Part shown: positions 31,067 through 40,057 of the stretch, one piece after another
How the letters are laid out: each line of letters begins with the position of its first letter
Numbering within the stretch: the first letter of the stretch is position 1
DNA from: CAIOYC01 sp038327995
GTDB lineage: Bacteria > Pseudomonadota > Alphaproteobacteria > Caulobacterales > Caulobacteraceae
NCBI GenBank assembly: GCA_038327995.1
Contig: JBBQLP010000010.1
Coordinates: forward strand, 1 to 64,000
Reading direction: 5' to 3'
Length of the DNA stretch: 64,000 bases
Position numbers and translations under genes: made by a program
The notes under the pieces: generated by a model
What the model was told of the DNA's origin: nothing
What the model saw: only the letters and a program-made list of their open reading frames with translations
Database searches by the model: none

Positions 31067-32464
31067 ATGCGGCTTCTGGTGGTGGGACGGCTGAGCGGCC
31101 AACTCGCGAGCGCGGTGAAGATGGCCATGTCCACGGGCGCCAAGGTGGCCCACGTGGAGACGATCATCCAGGCGACGCATGCCCTGCGCGCGGGGCAGGG
31201 GGCGGACCTGTTGATGGTTGATTACGACCTCGATATCGCCGCCCTGATTGCCGCCAACGAAATGGAGCGGATCAGAGTGCCGGTGGTCGCCTGCGGGGTG
31301 GGGGCCGATCCGCGCAAGGCCGCTGACGCCATCCGCGCGGGGGCCAAGGAGTTCATCCCCCTGCCGCCGGAGATCGAACTGATCGCGGCCGTGCTCGCCG
31401 CCATTTCCGACGATGACCGTCCGCTGGTGACGCGCGATCCCTCTATGCAGACGGTGCTTTCATTGGCCGATCAGGTGGCGCCTTCCGAAGCCTCGATCCT
31501 TATCACCGGGGAAAGCGGGGTCGGCAAGGAGGTGATGGCCCGCTATGTACACAAGAAGTCGCGCCGGGCGGAAAAGCCCTTCATCAGCGTCAACTGCGCC
31601 GCCATCCCTGAGAACCTGCTGGAATCCGAACTGTTCGGGCATGAGAAGGGCTCGTTCACCGGGGCCATGGCGCGGCGGATCGGCAAGTTCGAGGAGGCGG
31701 ACGGCGGCACTCTGCTGCTGGACGAAATCTCAGAGATGGATGTGCGGCTTCAGGCCAAGCTGTTGCGCGCCATTCAGGAGCGAGAGATCGACCGGGTGGG
31801 CGGTTCAAAGCCGGTCAAGATCAACATCCGCATCATCGCCACCTCCAACCGCGACCTTTCAGTGGCCGTGCGCGACGGGACCTTCCGCGAAGACCTGCTC
31901 TATCGCCTGAACGTGGTGAACCTGAAGCTGCCGCCGTTGCGGGAGCGTCCCGGCGACATCGTCGCCCTGGCCGAGCATTTCGTGAAGAAATACGCCGCCG
32001 CCAACGGCGTGCCGGAGCGCAAGATTTCCGACGAGGCGCGCCGTCGTCTGGTGTCGCACCGCTGGTCTGGCAATGTGCGCGAGCTGGAAAACGCCATGCA
32101 CCGGGCGGTGTTGCTGGCCGTGGGGCCGGAGATCGAAGAAGGCGCGGTGCGGCTTCCCGACGGGCAGCTTTTGGGCGCTGGGGTTTCGGATGTGGGCGCC
32201 GTTGTCGCGGGACGCGCGGCCCAGACCGCCAACTATGCCGCCGACGCCGCCACCCGCGCCTTCGTCGGCCAGACTGTAGCGCAGATCGAACAGCAACTGA
32301 TTCTGGAAACCCTCGGCCACTGCTTCGGCAACCGCACCCATGCCGCAAACATCCTCGGCATCTCCATCCGCACCCTCAGGAATAAGCTGAAAGAATACAG
32401 CGACATGGGTATGCCAGTGACGCCGCCGCAGGCAGGCGTGAGCGGGGCGTATGCGGCGGCTTAG
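31067..32464 (+). CDS. flbD: Sigma-54-dependent flagellar regulator FlbD
   Basis: A 465-residue NtrC-family activator of late flagellar genes. Residues 1-112 are a receiver-like domain that lacks the acidic pair and the conserved Lys, although D52/D54 remain. The AAA+ domain has Walker A GESGVGKE (148-155), GSFTGA at 195-200 (family consensus GAFTGA), Walker B GGTLLLDEI and arginine fingers in LLYRLNVV. A Fis-type HTH ends the protein (THAANILGISIRTLRNKLKEY). The ATG at 31067 follows AAGGAGA by 6 nt. In Caulobacter FlbD activates sigma-54 promoters, represses fliF and is controlled by FliX, which is not in this window. Confidence 0.95.
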   Translation: MRLLVVGRLSGQLASAVKMAMSTGAKVAHVETIIQATHALRAGQGADLLMVDYDLDIAALIAANEMERIRVPVVACGVGADPRKAADAIRAGAKEFIPLPPEIELIAAVLAAISDDDRPLVTRDPSMQTVLSLADQVAPSEASILITGESGVGKEVMARYVHKKSRRAEKPFISVNCAAIPENLLESELFGHEKGSFTGAMARRIGKFEEADGGTLLLDEISEMDVRLQAKLLRAIQEREIDRVGGSKPVKINIRIIATSNRDLSVAVRDGTFREDLLYRLNVVNLKLPPLRERPGDIVALAEHFVKKYAAANGVPERKISDEARRRLVSHRWSGNVRELENAMHRAVLLAVGPEIEEGAVRLPDGQLLGAGVSDVGAVVAGRAAQTANYAADAATRAFVGQTVAQIEQQLILETLGHCFGNRTHAANILGISIRTLRNKLKEYSDMGMPVTPPQAGVSGAYAAA

Positions 32465-32568
32465 CGCGCCCTTATTCGGCGTCTCAAGCCAATGGCGACG
32501 CCCAAACGGAACCGGCTATCGGATGAGTAGTCTGGTCTGCGTTCAACAACAACGTAGTCGGGTCGCCC

Positions 32569-34671
32569 ATGACTGACCTCGCCGCCCGGCATTCCGGCTT
32601 CAAGCTTCCGACCCTCAAGGGCACCTGGGCCTTTGTGGGGCAGGGCGAGGTGGCGCTGGCGCTGGGCGTCATCGGCATTGTGCTGCTGCTGGTTCTGCCA
32701 GTGCCGGCGATCCTGATCGACCTTCTGCTCGCGCTGTCGCTGACCTCTGCTGTGCTGATCCTGATGACATCGCTCCTGATCCGGAAACCGCTGGAGTTTA
32801 CCGCTTTTCCGACGGTGCTGCTGGTCACCACCCTGTTCCGCCTTGGCCTCAACCTCGCCTCCACCCGCCTGATCCTCAGCCACGGACACGAGGGCGGCGA
32901 GCCCGCGGGGCAGATCATCCAGGCCTTTGGCAGGCTGATGATGGCGGGCAATTTCGTCATCGGGGTGATTGTGTTCGCCATCCTGGTCTTGGTGAACTTC
33001 GTGGTCATCACCAAGGGCTCGACCCGCATTGCCGAGGTGGCGGCGCGCTTCACCCTCGACGCCATGCCCGGCAAGCAGATGGCGATCGACGCGGACCTGT
33101 CGTCGGGCCTGATCGATGAAAAGGGCGCCAAGCAACGCCGCAAGGACCTCGAGCAGGAAAGCACCTTCTTCGGAGCCATGGACGGCGCCTCCAAGTTCGT
33201 GCGCGGCGACGCAGTGGCGGGTCTTATGATCACCGGCATCAATATCGTCGGCGGCATATTGATTGGCGTGCTGCAACACCACGTCACGCTTGAGACCGCA
33301 GCCTCCAGCTATACCGTCCTCACCATCGGCGAGGGTCTCGTCAGTCAGGTGCCGGCCTTGGTTATATCCATCGCGGCGGGCTTCCTGGTCTCCAAGGCGG
33401 GCGTTGAGGGATCGGCGGATAAGGCGCTGGTGTCGCAACTCGCCACCAATCCGGTGTCGCTGGGCATGGTGTCGGCGGCGGCGGGGCTGGTGGCGGTGGT
33501 TCCGGGGATGCCGCTCCTGCCCTTCGCCGCCATCTCGCTCGGTGCAGGCGCCCTGGCTTGGCGACACGCGCACAAGCCGAAACAGGCCGACCTTGACGCA
33601 CAGGCCACCGCGATCGAAGCCGCCAAACCAGCTGAGGACGAGCCCATCGCCGCCTCGCTCGCCATCGACGAGGTGAAGATCGAACTAGGTTATGGCCTGC
33701 TCGGCTTGATCAACGACCTCGATGGGCGAAAGCTGACCGACCAGATTAAGGCGCTCCGCCGCACCCTCGCCGCCGACTTCGGCTTCGTGATGCCGTCCGT
33801 GCGCATCCTCGACAATATGCGTCTGCCTAACCAGGGCTACCGGATCGTCATCAAGGAGATGGAGGGCGGCAAGGGCGAGGTCCGCACCGGATGCCTGATG
33901 GCGATGGATCCGCGCGGCGGTCAGATCGAACTGCCCGGCGAGCATATGAAGGAGCCCGCCTTCGGGCTGCCCGCTACCTGGATCGACGAGAACCTGCGCG
34001 AGGAGGCTGCTTTCCGGGGCTATACCGTGGTCGACCCCGCCACGGTGCTGACCACTCACCTCACGGAAATTCTCAAGGACAATATGGCCGACCTGCTCTC
34101 CTGGTCGGAGCTGCAGAAGCTGGTGAAGGAACTTCCGACCGAACAGAAGAAGTTGTGGGACGAACTGATCCCCTCGGTCGTCGCCGCCACCACGGTTCAA
34201 CGGGTGCTGCAGGCGCTGCTGAAAGAGCGCGTCTCGATCCGCGACTTCACCGCCATCCTCGAAGGCATCGGCGAGGCCGCGCCGCATACCCCCGGCGTCA
34301 CCGCCCTGGTGGAGCACGTCCGGGGTCGTCTGGCGCGCCAGCTTTGCTGGCAGAACCGGGCCGACGACGGCGCCTTGCCCATCGTTTCGCTCTCACCGGA
34401 GTGGGAGCACGCCTTCGCCGAAGCCCTGATCGGTCCCGGCGACGACAAGCAACTGGCCCTCGCGCCTTCCAAACTTCAGGAGTTCATTCGCCAGGTACGC
34501 GACACGTTCGACCGCGCGGCCCAAGCGGGAGAGACCGGGGTGCTCCTCACCTCAGCAGGCGTGCGCCCCTATGTCCGCTCGATCATCGAACGCTTTCGGG
34601 GCCAGACCGTGGTGATGAGCCAGAATGAAATCCACCCCAAGGCGCGGCTGAAGACTGTCGGAGTAGTTTAG
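32569..34671 (+). CDS. flhA: Flagellar biosynthesis protein (FlhA)
   Basis: A 700-residue export-gate protein. The N-terminal half has about eight membrane helices and the FHIPEP-region motif (LLVTTLFRLGLNLASTRLIL, then FVVITKGSTRIAEVAARFTLDAMPGKQMAID). The C-terminal half is the cytoplasmic substrate-docking domain (GYGLLGLINDLDGRKLTDQIKALRR). Length equals that typical of the family. A 104-bp gap separates it from flbD; I see no clear sigma-54 or CtrA site there. Its stop is 4 bp from the convergent ogt stop. Confidence 0.97.
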   Translation: MTDLAARHSGFKLPTLKGTWAFVGQGEVALALGVIGIVLLLVLPVPAILIDLLLALSLTSAVLILMTSLLIRKPLEFTAFPTVLLVTTLFRLGLNLASTRLILSHGHEGGEPAGQIIQAFGRLMMAGNFVIGVIVFAILVLVNFVVITKGSTRIAEVAARFTLDAMPGKQMAIDADLSSGLIDEKGAKQRRKDLEQESTFFGAMDGASKFVRGDAVAGLMITGINIVGGILIGVLQHHVTLETAASSYTVLTIGEGLVSQVPALVISIAAGFLVSKAGVEGSADKALVSQLATNPVSLGMVSAAAGLVAVVPGMPLLPFAAISLGAGALAWRHAHKPKQADLDAQATAIEAAKPAEDEPIAASLAIDEVKIELGYGLLGLINDLDGRKLTDQIKALRRTLAADFGFVMPSVRILDNMRLPNQGYRIVIKEMEGGKGEVRTGCLMAMDPRGGQIELPGEHMKEPAFGLPATWIDENLREEAAFRGYTVVDPATVLTTHLTEILKDNMADLLSWSELQKLVKELPTEQKKLWDELIPSVVAATTVQRVLQALLKERVSIRDFTAILEGIGEAAPHTPGVTALVEHVRGRLARQLCWQNRADDGALPIVSLSPEWEHAFAEALIGPGDDKQLALAPSKLQEFIRQVRDTFDRAAQAGETGVLLTSAGVRPYVRSIIERFRGQTVVMSQNEIHPKARLKTVGVV

Positions 34672-34675
34672 GCTC

Positions 34676-35245
34676 TCAGCCCCTCGGCTTGATCGCCAGG
34701 GGCAGGGCGTCCCACAGCAGGGGGGAGTGTCCGCCCGTCGCGCGTTCGATGTTGAGGAGGCGCAGCTTGGTGTCCACGCCGCCGGGCGCCGAGAAGCCTC
34801 CCGTCCGCCCAGCCGCCGCCAGCACCCGGTGACAGGGGACGATGATGGGCCAGGGATTGGCGCCCAGCGCCTGTCCCACCACACGCGAGAGGGCTACGTT
34901 GCCGACCCGCCGGGCGATCTCGCCATAGGTAAGGGTCTCGCCGGGGCGGATTTCCAGCGCAATCTCATAGACCTTGAGATTAAACTCCGGCTGGCCCGTC
35001 CGGTCGAGCGACGCAAAGGTCAGGTCGATCTTCTCCCCTTCGGTCAGCTTTACGATGGCGGCCACGACATCGGCCACCTGAGCGGGCGGCGGGGCGGGCA
35101 AGGCGTTCGGATAGCGTCGCCTGAGTCGGGCCCCGGTCGCGCTTCGGTCCTTCTCCGGCAGTTGCAAGCCGACGATCCCGCCCTCGCCCCAAGCGAGGCC
35201 GCAGGCGCCGATGGCGGTGTCGAAGAGGTTAAAGCCCTGTTCCAT
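34676..35245 (-). CDS. ogt: Methylated-DNA-protein-cysteine methyltransferase
   Basis: A 189-residue repair protein that transfers O6-alkyl groups from guanine to its own Cys. The active site IIVPCHRVL (Cys138) is preceded by the HTH region ETLTYGEIARRVGNVALSRVVGQALGANPWP and followed by GGFSAPGGVDTKLRLLNIE. The ATG at 35245 is chosen because the domain begins directly after it; an upstream ATG would add 45 low-complexity residues. No Ada-type methyl-phosphotriester domain is present, so it is of the Ogt/constitutive kind. Confidence 0.92.
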   Translation of the reverse strand: MEQGFNLFDTAIGACGLAWGEGGIVGLQLPEKDRSATGARLRRRYPNALPAPPPAQVADVVAAIVKLTEGEKIDLTFASLDRTGQPEFNLKVYEIALEIRPGETLTYGEIARRVGNVALSRVVGQALGANPWPIIVPCHRVLAAAGRTGGFSAPGGVDTKLRLLNIERATGGHSPLLWDALPLAIKPRG

Positions 35246-35364
35246 CCACGAACGATACCACCCGCGCGGGCGCTGTCCGACCCGATTTGCGGCTTGCGAC
35301 GGGTCTGGATTCCTTTGAAAAGTGGGCGCACGATTGCCGGGCTCGGTGCTGGAGGAGGTAAAGC

Positions 35365-35778
35365 ATGAAGCTTGGCGCATTCGCGATGGTCGGTCTGGCG
35401 TTAGCTCTGGGTTCGGCCGCTGCTTTGGCTCAGGGTCGTCCGTCGGGCCCGGTTATTGCTCACCTGGCACACTGGCCGGACGTGATCGTCTGCCACGTGC
35501 CCGAAGCATCGGCGCTGGACATTCCTTCGGGGTTGGGCACAGGCAAGATGATCCCGGCCCACACCTTAGTCAGCCGTCTCGCGCTCGCGCCGGGGAGCGA
35601 TGGCCGCTACTATTATGCCCAAGGCCCCGTCGGCTTTTTCCCTGGCCATGCTGGGCGCCTGCCGGAGGGCGCGACCCTTGGCTTCAATCCGGATGGCTCA
35701 TCCGCAGGGCGGGCGCCGGGCGATTGTGATGGGCGCTCGATCAGTGAGTTGCAGGGGTCTGGCGCAGCGCAGCGATAG
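35365..35778 (+). CDS. Exported protein of unknown function (137 aa)
   Basis: A signal peptide (MKLGAFAMVGLALALGSAAA, cleavage near LAQG) is followed by about 110 residues containing two Cys and several Gly/Pro turns (YYYAQGPVGFFPGHAG). GGAGGAGG lies just upstream of the ATG, so the start is secure. No family is recognised. It lies 61 bp before the acetamidase-like gene on the same strand and could be co-transcribed with it. Confidence 0.7.
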   Translation: MKLGAFAMVGLALALGSAAALAQGRPSGPVIAHLAHWPDVIVCHVPEASALDIPSGLGTGKMIPAHTLVSRLALAPGSDGRYYYAQGPVGFFPGHAGRLPEGATLGFNPDGSSAGRAPGDCDGRSISELQGSGAAQR

Positions 35779-35839
35779 ACCGGAGATCTATCGCTACCGT
35801 GACAGCACGGGCTAAGCTTCCGCGTCGCAGGGGAAAACC

Positions 35840-36853
35840 ATGATCAAGACCATTGCCGCCGCGTTGCTTCTTTCGGGGACCCTCGCCAGCCCCGGTTTCG
35901 CCGCGACCTACACTCTGGAGGCGACGCCCAAGACTGTGGCGTGGGGCAATTACAACGCCGCCGCGACCCCGGTGCTGACCATAAAGTCCGGCGACACGGT
36001 GGTGTTCCACACGCTTTTGACCAACAGCCCAGCAGGGTTGGAGAAGAACGGCGTCGCCTCCGCCGATGTGGAGAAGAGTCTTCGTGAGGTTTACGACAAG
36101 GTGACGGATCGGGGGCCGGGCGGCCATATCCTGACCGGGCCAGTGGCCATCGAAGGGGCCGAGCCCGGCGACACGCTGGAGATCAGGATCAGGAAGATCG
36201 ACCTGGCCATTCCCTACGCCTACAACGGGTTTCGCTACGGGCTCGGCATCCTCACCGACGAATTTCCCTATTCCCGCACCAAGATCATCCCGCTGGACCG
36301 GGACAAGATGATGGCGCGCTTTGCGCTTGGGGTGAACGTCCCGCTGCACCCCTTCTTCGGCTCCATGGGCGTGGCGCCGCCCGCGTCGTTCGGGCGCTAC
36401 GACTCCACCCCGCCGACCATCAACGGCGGCAACATGGACAACAAGGAGCTGGTCGCCGGAACGACCCTCTACCTGCCCGTCTTCGCGCCCGGCGCCTTGT
36501 TCGAGGTGGGCGACGGTCACGCGGGGCAGGGCAACGGCGAGGTGGATGTCACCGCCATGGAAACCTCGCTGGTCGGCACGCTGGAGTTTGTGCTGCACAA
36601 GGCGACGGACCAGAAATACCCCCGCGCGGAGACGCCGACGCACTACATTTCAATGGGCTTCGACGACGACCTCTCCATAGCCGCGCACAAGGCGGTGCAT
36701 GAGATGGTCGAGTTCCTGGTCGCCGAGAAACACCTCAGCCGCGACGACGCCTATATGCTGACCAGCGTGGCGGGCGACGCCGACATCACCGAGGTGGTGG
36801 ACCGCAATAAGGGCGTGCACGTGATGATGCCGAAAGCGATCTTCAGCAAATAG
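35840..36853 (+). CDS. Exported acetamidase/formamidase-family protein
   Basis: A 337-residue protein of the FmdA/AmdA family. The core motifs are recognisable: VVFHTLLTNSPAG, GGHILTGPVAIEGAEPGDTLEI, PLHPFFGSMGVAPP, GGNMDNKELVAGTTLYLPVF and GDGHAGQGNGEVDVTAMETSL. The family hydrolyses small amides using a metal site with the His/Asp/Glu of these motifs. Unusually it starts with a signal peptide (MIKTIAAALLLSGTLASPGFAA), so it acts in the periplasm, and the substrate may not be formamide. Confidence 0.88.
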   Translation: MIKTIAAALLLSGTLASPGFAATYTLEATPKTVAWGNYNAAATPVLTIKSGDTVVFHTLLTNSPAGLEKNGVASADVEKSLREVYDKVTDRGPGGHILTGPVAIEGAEPGDTLEIRIRKIDLAIPYAYNGFRYGLGILTDEFPYSRTKIIPLDRDKMMARFALGVNVPLHPFFGSMGVAPPASFGRYDSTPPTINGGNMDNKELVAGTTLYLPVFAPGALFEVGDGHAGQGNGEVDVTAMETSLVGTLEFVLHKATDQKYPRAETPTHYISMGFDDDLSIAAHKAVHEMVEFLVAEKHLSRDDAYMLTSVAGDADITEVVDRNKGVHVMMPKAIFSK

Positions 36854-36860
36854 AGACGAC

Positions 36861-37241
36861 TCAGACGCCCGCGAGGACCCGGTTCAGGACGGCTAGGATC
36901 TCGCTCGACGTGAACGGCTTTTGCAGGGTAGGGCGGTTCTTCCATTCGTCGGGCAGCCCACCGGCGCCATAACCGGTGGCGAATGCGAAGGGCACGCCAC
37001 GCGCAGCCAGGGCCTCGGCCACGGGGAAAATCGGCTCGCCCGCCAAGTTTACGTCCAGGATGGCGAAATCGATCTCAAGCGCTGTATCGCCTGCGAGCTT
37101 CAGCGCTTCGCCGATGCGCGTGGCTGTGGCGGCCACGACGCAGCCTTCATCGGCCAGCATATCTTCGACCAACATGGCCACCAGCGTTTCATCTTCCACC
37201 AGGAAGACCCGCTTTCCGTTCAGCACGTCAATGTCGCTCAA
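36861..37241 (-). CDS. Single-domain response regulator
   Basis: A 126-residue stand-alone receiver. The acidic pocket is in VFLVEDE, the phosphoacceptor is D63 in FAILDVNLAGE, Thr/Ser lies in FAFATGYG, and the Lys in LQKPF. No output domain follows. The TTG at 37241 is preferred because GGGGTGGG lies directly upstream; a TTG four codons earlier lacks a ribosome site. Such proteins act in phosphorelays or on effectors by contact. No kinase lies beside it. Confidence 0.85.
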   Translation of the reverse strand: MSDIDVLNGKRVFLVEDETLVAMLVEDMLADEGCVVAATATRIGEALKLAGDTALEIDFAILDVNLAGEPIFPVAEALAARGVPFAFATGYGAGGLPDEWKNRPTLQKPFTSSEILAVLNRVLAGV

Positions 37242-37317
37242 CGCCCACCCCAAATTGTCCGCTTACACTGCGGCGCGGAACGGTTGTTTCACGCTGCGGA
37301 CGCAGGACCAACCGATT

Positions 37318-38307
37318 TCAAAGCTTGGCTGGTGCGGCGGTCACTCTTGTAAGGATCTCGACAGCCAACCGCTCGGTTTCATTCAAGGGCTCATAGGTCC
37401 AGGTGTGATACTCGCCGGTAAAACGCCGGGCTATGCCCCGCTGCGTAAGATCGGCATGGAACAGGCGTTTCCTGCGTTGCTTGCCGTCCACGTCGGCGAT
37501 GTGGATTGGCTTTCCGGTGGAGGCGGCCTCGGCCACCATGTTGATACTGTCCTCCGTCACGATCACCGCATCGGCGGCGGCGAGGAAGGCGAAATAGGGG
37601 TTCTCGCTCTCGCCGTCCCACAGGATGCCGGGAAGCGCCGATAGCCGCGCCGACAGGATCGCTCTGGCGTCGGCGGGGGTGCGGCGCGAATAGGTGACGA
37701 GCACCGAGCCGCCGATCCCCTCCACCATGCGCGCGATCTGGTCGGCCAGGGCGTGGGCGCGCTTGGGCGAGATGTCGAAGGCCCTGGACTTGCCGCCCAC
37801 CAGCACCGCTACGCGCGGGCGGGGAAAGGGGGCGATGCGCGCTCTGAAAGCTTCAAAGTCCACCGCCAGCCGTTCGGGCGTCACCCGGTGGGGCGAGCCG
37901 ACGATGGGGAAGACCTCAGGCCCGGCGCGCTCGTCGTGGTGGGGCGGAACGATCATGTCGAACAAATGCTCGGGCAGGCGAGGGTCCTGAAGCTGCACCA
38001 CGAAGGTGCGTCCCTGCGACCATCGCCGCATCTTCACTGACAATGGCAGGCTGGCCCGCCCGGCGGCGATCCACAGGTCCGGGTACGGGGGCGAGAAATC
38101 ACTGGAGCCCGAGGACATCCCCCACTTAGGCGCGGGGTTCCAGGTGGCGCGCAGGGGATCGAGGTAGGCTTTCCAGCCAATGCGCTTGACGGTGATTGCG
38201 GCGGGCGTCAATCGCGCAACGGCCTCGGCTACACCCAAAACCTGACTGACAATCCCCGCCCGCCCGTCGGCGACAGCCCAGATGGTGATGGGGGAGGGCA
38301 GAGTCAT
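37318..38307 (-). CDS. ELM1-like (mitochondrial fission protein family) protein
   Basis: A 329-residue soluble protein of the ELM1 family: IWAVADGRAGIVSQVLGVAEA at the start, VQLQDPRLPEHLFDMIVPPHHDE in the middle, and GNPYFAFLAAADAVIVTEDSINMVAEAASTGKPIHI-like motifs toward the end. The fold resembles glycosyltransferase-B enzymes. The bacterial role is not established; the name comes from a plant homologue. It lies 19 bp downstream of greA on the same strand and so may share its transcript. Confidence 0.85.
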   Translation of the reverse strand: MTLPSPITIWAVADGRAGIVSQVLGVAEAVARLTPAAITVKRIGWKAYLDPLRATWNPAPKWGMSSGSSDFSPPYPDLWIAAGRASLPLSVKMRRWSQGRTFVVQLQDPRLPEHLFDMIVPPHHDERAGPEVFPIVGSPHRVTPERLAVDFEAFRARIAPFPRPRVAVLVGGKSRAFDISPKRAHALADQIARMVEGIGGSVLVTYSRRTPADARAILSARLSALPGILWDGESENPYFAFLAAADAVIVTEDSINMVAEAASTGKPIHIADVDGKQRRKRLFHADLTQRGIARRFTGEYHTWTYEPLNETERLAVEILTRVTAAPAKL

Positions 38308-38326
38308 GCAGGGAGGGTCAGGATTT

Positions 38327-38800
38327 TTAGACCCACTCGACCTTCAAAATCTCATATGACCGCACGCCGTTGGGGGTGAACACCTCGACGGACTCACCCT
38401 TTTCCTTGCCGATCATGCCGCGCGCGAGCGGCGAAGTGAGCGACAGGCGGCCCTGTTTCACATCAGCCTCATGTTCGCCGACAATCTGGTAGCGGCTCTC
38501 GTCCTCGGTGTCCTCGTCAAGCACGGTCACAGTCGCGCCGAACTTCACCGCCGCGCCCGACAGCTTGGAGACGTCGATCACCTGGGCGCGGGACATCTTG
38601 TCCTCGATCTCGGCGATGCGGCCCTCGATCCAGCCCTGACGGTCCTTGGCGGCGTGGTATTCGGCGTTTTCCGACAGGTCGCCGTGCGCGCGCGCCTCTG
38701 AGATCGAGGCGATTACGCTGGGGCGTTCCTGGGTCTTCAGCCGCTTCAGTTCTTCGTCGAGGATACGATATCCCTCGGCGGTCATAGGCACTTTTTCCAT
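38327..38800 (-). CDS. greA: Transcription elongation factor GreA
   Basis: A 157-residue factor that rescues backtracked RNA polymerase by stimulating transcript cleavage. The N-terminal coiled coil has the catalytic acidic tip (EARAHGDLSENAEYHAAK), and the C-terminal FKBP-like domain ends in SPLARGMIGKEKGESVEVFTPNGVRSYEIL. The start MEKVPMT is that of the family. Notably no Shine-Dalgarno sequence precedes the ATG (the bases upstream are pyrimidine-rich), so initiation may be leaderless or weak. Confidence 0.97.
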   Translation of the reverse strand: MEKVPMTAEGYRILDEELKRLKTQERPSVIASISEARAHGDLSENAEYHAAKDRQGWIEGRIAEIEDKMSRAQVIDVSKLSGAAVKFGATVTVLDEDTEDESRYQIVGEHEADVKQGRLSLTSPLARGMIGKEKGESVEVFTPNGVRSYEILKVEWV

Positions 38801-38837
38801 GGGGAGGTGAGTGTCGCCTGGTTCGCGTGAGTAGGAA

Positions 38838-38877
38838 CGAAAATCCCCGGAGCGCGCGTGTCGCGGGCGTCCGGGGG
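38838..38877 (-). terminator. Rho-independent terminator after the patatin operon
   Basis: On the minus strand the stem CCCCGGA...TCCGGGG (arms at 38870-38876 and 38845-38851) with a GC-rich 18-nt interior is followed by ATTTTCG. It lies about 60 bp beyond the stop of the small membrane gene and isolates the patatin unit from greA. Confidence 0.6.
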
Positions 38878-38933
38878 CTAAGAGGATAGGGGGTTAGTGC
38901 GGGAATCGCAAGATGGGGTGGGCTATGGCCGGG

Positions 38934-39146
38934 TTAGCGCGAAATCTTTGGGCTGCCCCGCATCCAAAAACTCGCGATCAAGCAGCCCAGACCTCCGAAC
39001 GCGAGAGCCAGTATTACGGTTACTGCCGAGGCCGAAACGCCGACGACGTAATAGTGGTGCGCCCATACGATCAACGTCATGGGTCCGGCGAGCAACAAAA
39101 GGCCGAATATAGTCAACGCGATGATCGCAACATTGCGCGCTTTCAC
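38934..39146 (-). CDS. Small membrane protein coupled to patatin gene
   Basis: A 70-residue protein with two hydrophobic segments (VAIIALTIFGLLLLAGPMTLIVW and ASAVTVILALAFGGLGCLIASF) joined by a short HHYYVVG loop, with a basic tail. The GTG at 39146 overlaps the patatin stop (GTGA), which supports it as the start over a TTG two codons earlier. No family is known to me. Confidence 0.65.
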   Translation of the reverse strand: MKARNVAIIALTIFGLLLLAGPMTLIVWAHHYYVVGVSASAVTVILALAFGGLGCLIASFWMRGSPKISR

Positions 39147-40030
39147 TCCCAAACCGCCGCAACCTTCTCCGCCTCGCGCCGTCCCTGCTCGATCCCGGCG
39201 CGCGTGATCCCGGCGCGGTCTTTTGCTTCCATCAGGTTGGGGCCGAAGATGGCGAGGCTGGCGGCGTCGGGAACGATCAGGGCGAAGGCGGTCTCATGGC
39301 CCAGCGCTTCTTCTTCCTTGGCGATGCGGGCCATCTGCATCTCCTTGCCCATGGCGCCTACCACAGCGAGCGCCAACACCCGCCGGGCGCCTTTCACTAG
39401 GTCGATGCTGGTCGAGGAACGCATCCCGCCGTCCATGTAGCGATGCTCACCGATGGTGATGGGCGGAAAGATGCTAGGCACGGCGCAAGACGAGGCGACG
39501 GCGTGGGCGAGGGGCACACCATCCGCCGCTTCCCACAGCCGGAACTCACCGCTCGCCACATCGATAGCGGTGCAAGCAAAGGGTTCGGGCCACGCGAGAT
39601 CGGCGAGGCTGCGCCCAAACCCCTCCACGAAAGCGTCCTCGGTAATGGTAGGCGTGCGAAGGGCGAGGGTGCCGTATTCGCGCATCCGATCAGCTTGAGT
39701 CTCTCCCTCCGCCATCGGGCGCATCATGATCTGGATCAGGGGCATAAGGTCGGGCTTTGGCATCCGCTCGGCGCTGGCGGGCTTGCCCTCCGCCCGCTCC
39801 ACAGCATCCTTCTCGCCTAGCGCAATCTGTGCGTCGGCCAGAGACTGCGCGCTGCGCCCCGAAGCGAGTTGGGCGCCCACGAACGAGCCCGCCGAAGTAC
39901 CGAGCACCCGGACGGCGCGGGACAGAATCACGCCCTCCGCCTCGAGGCCCGCCGCTATACCCGCTTCCCAGGCGATGCCCACCGGCCCGCCGCCCCCCAG
40001 CACCAGCGCGCGTTCAATCTGCATAGGCAT
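39143..40030 (-). CDS. Patatin-like phospholipase
   Basis: A 295-residue hydrolase. The oxyanion glycine-rich loop is LGGGGPVG, the nucleophile is in GTSAG (Ser46), and the catalytic Asp is in the DGG motif YMDGGMRSST, giving a complete Ser-Asp dyad. The ATG at 40030 follows GGAGG by 5 nt. It is transcribed 28 bp downstream of carB, so it probably belongs to the carB transcript. Substrates are likely lipids or esters. Confidence 0.92.
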   Translation of the reverse strand: MPMQIERALVLGGGGPVGIAWEAGIAAGLEAEGVILSRAVRVLGTSAGSFVGAQLASGRSAQSLADAQIALGEKDAVERAEGKPASAERMPKPDLMPLIQIMMRPMAEGETQADRMREYGTLALRTPTITEDAFVEGFGRSLADLAWPEPFACTAIDVASGEFRLWEAADGVPLAHAVASSCAVPSIFPPITIGEHRYMDGGMRSSTSIDLVKGARRVLALAVVGAMGKEMQMARIAKEEEALGHETAFALIVPDAASLAIFGPNLMEAKDRAGITRAGIEQGRREAEKVAAVWE

Positions 40031-40057
40031 AGGGACCTCCGTGGCGCACATCCAAAC

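Noticed and set aside
32461..33573. A 370-codon minus-strand frame opposite flhA
   Set aside because: It is antisense to an unmistakable flhA; His/Gln/Arg-rich composition is typical of shadow frames.
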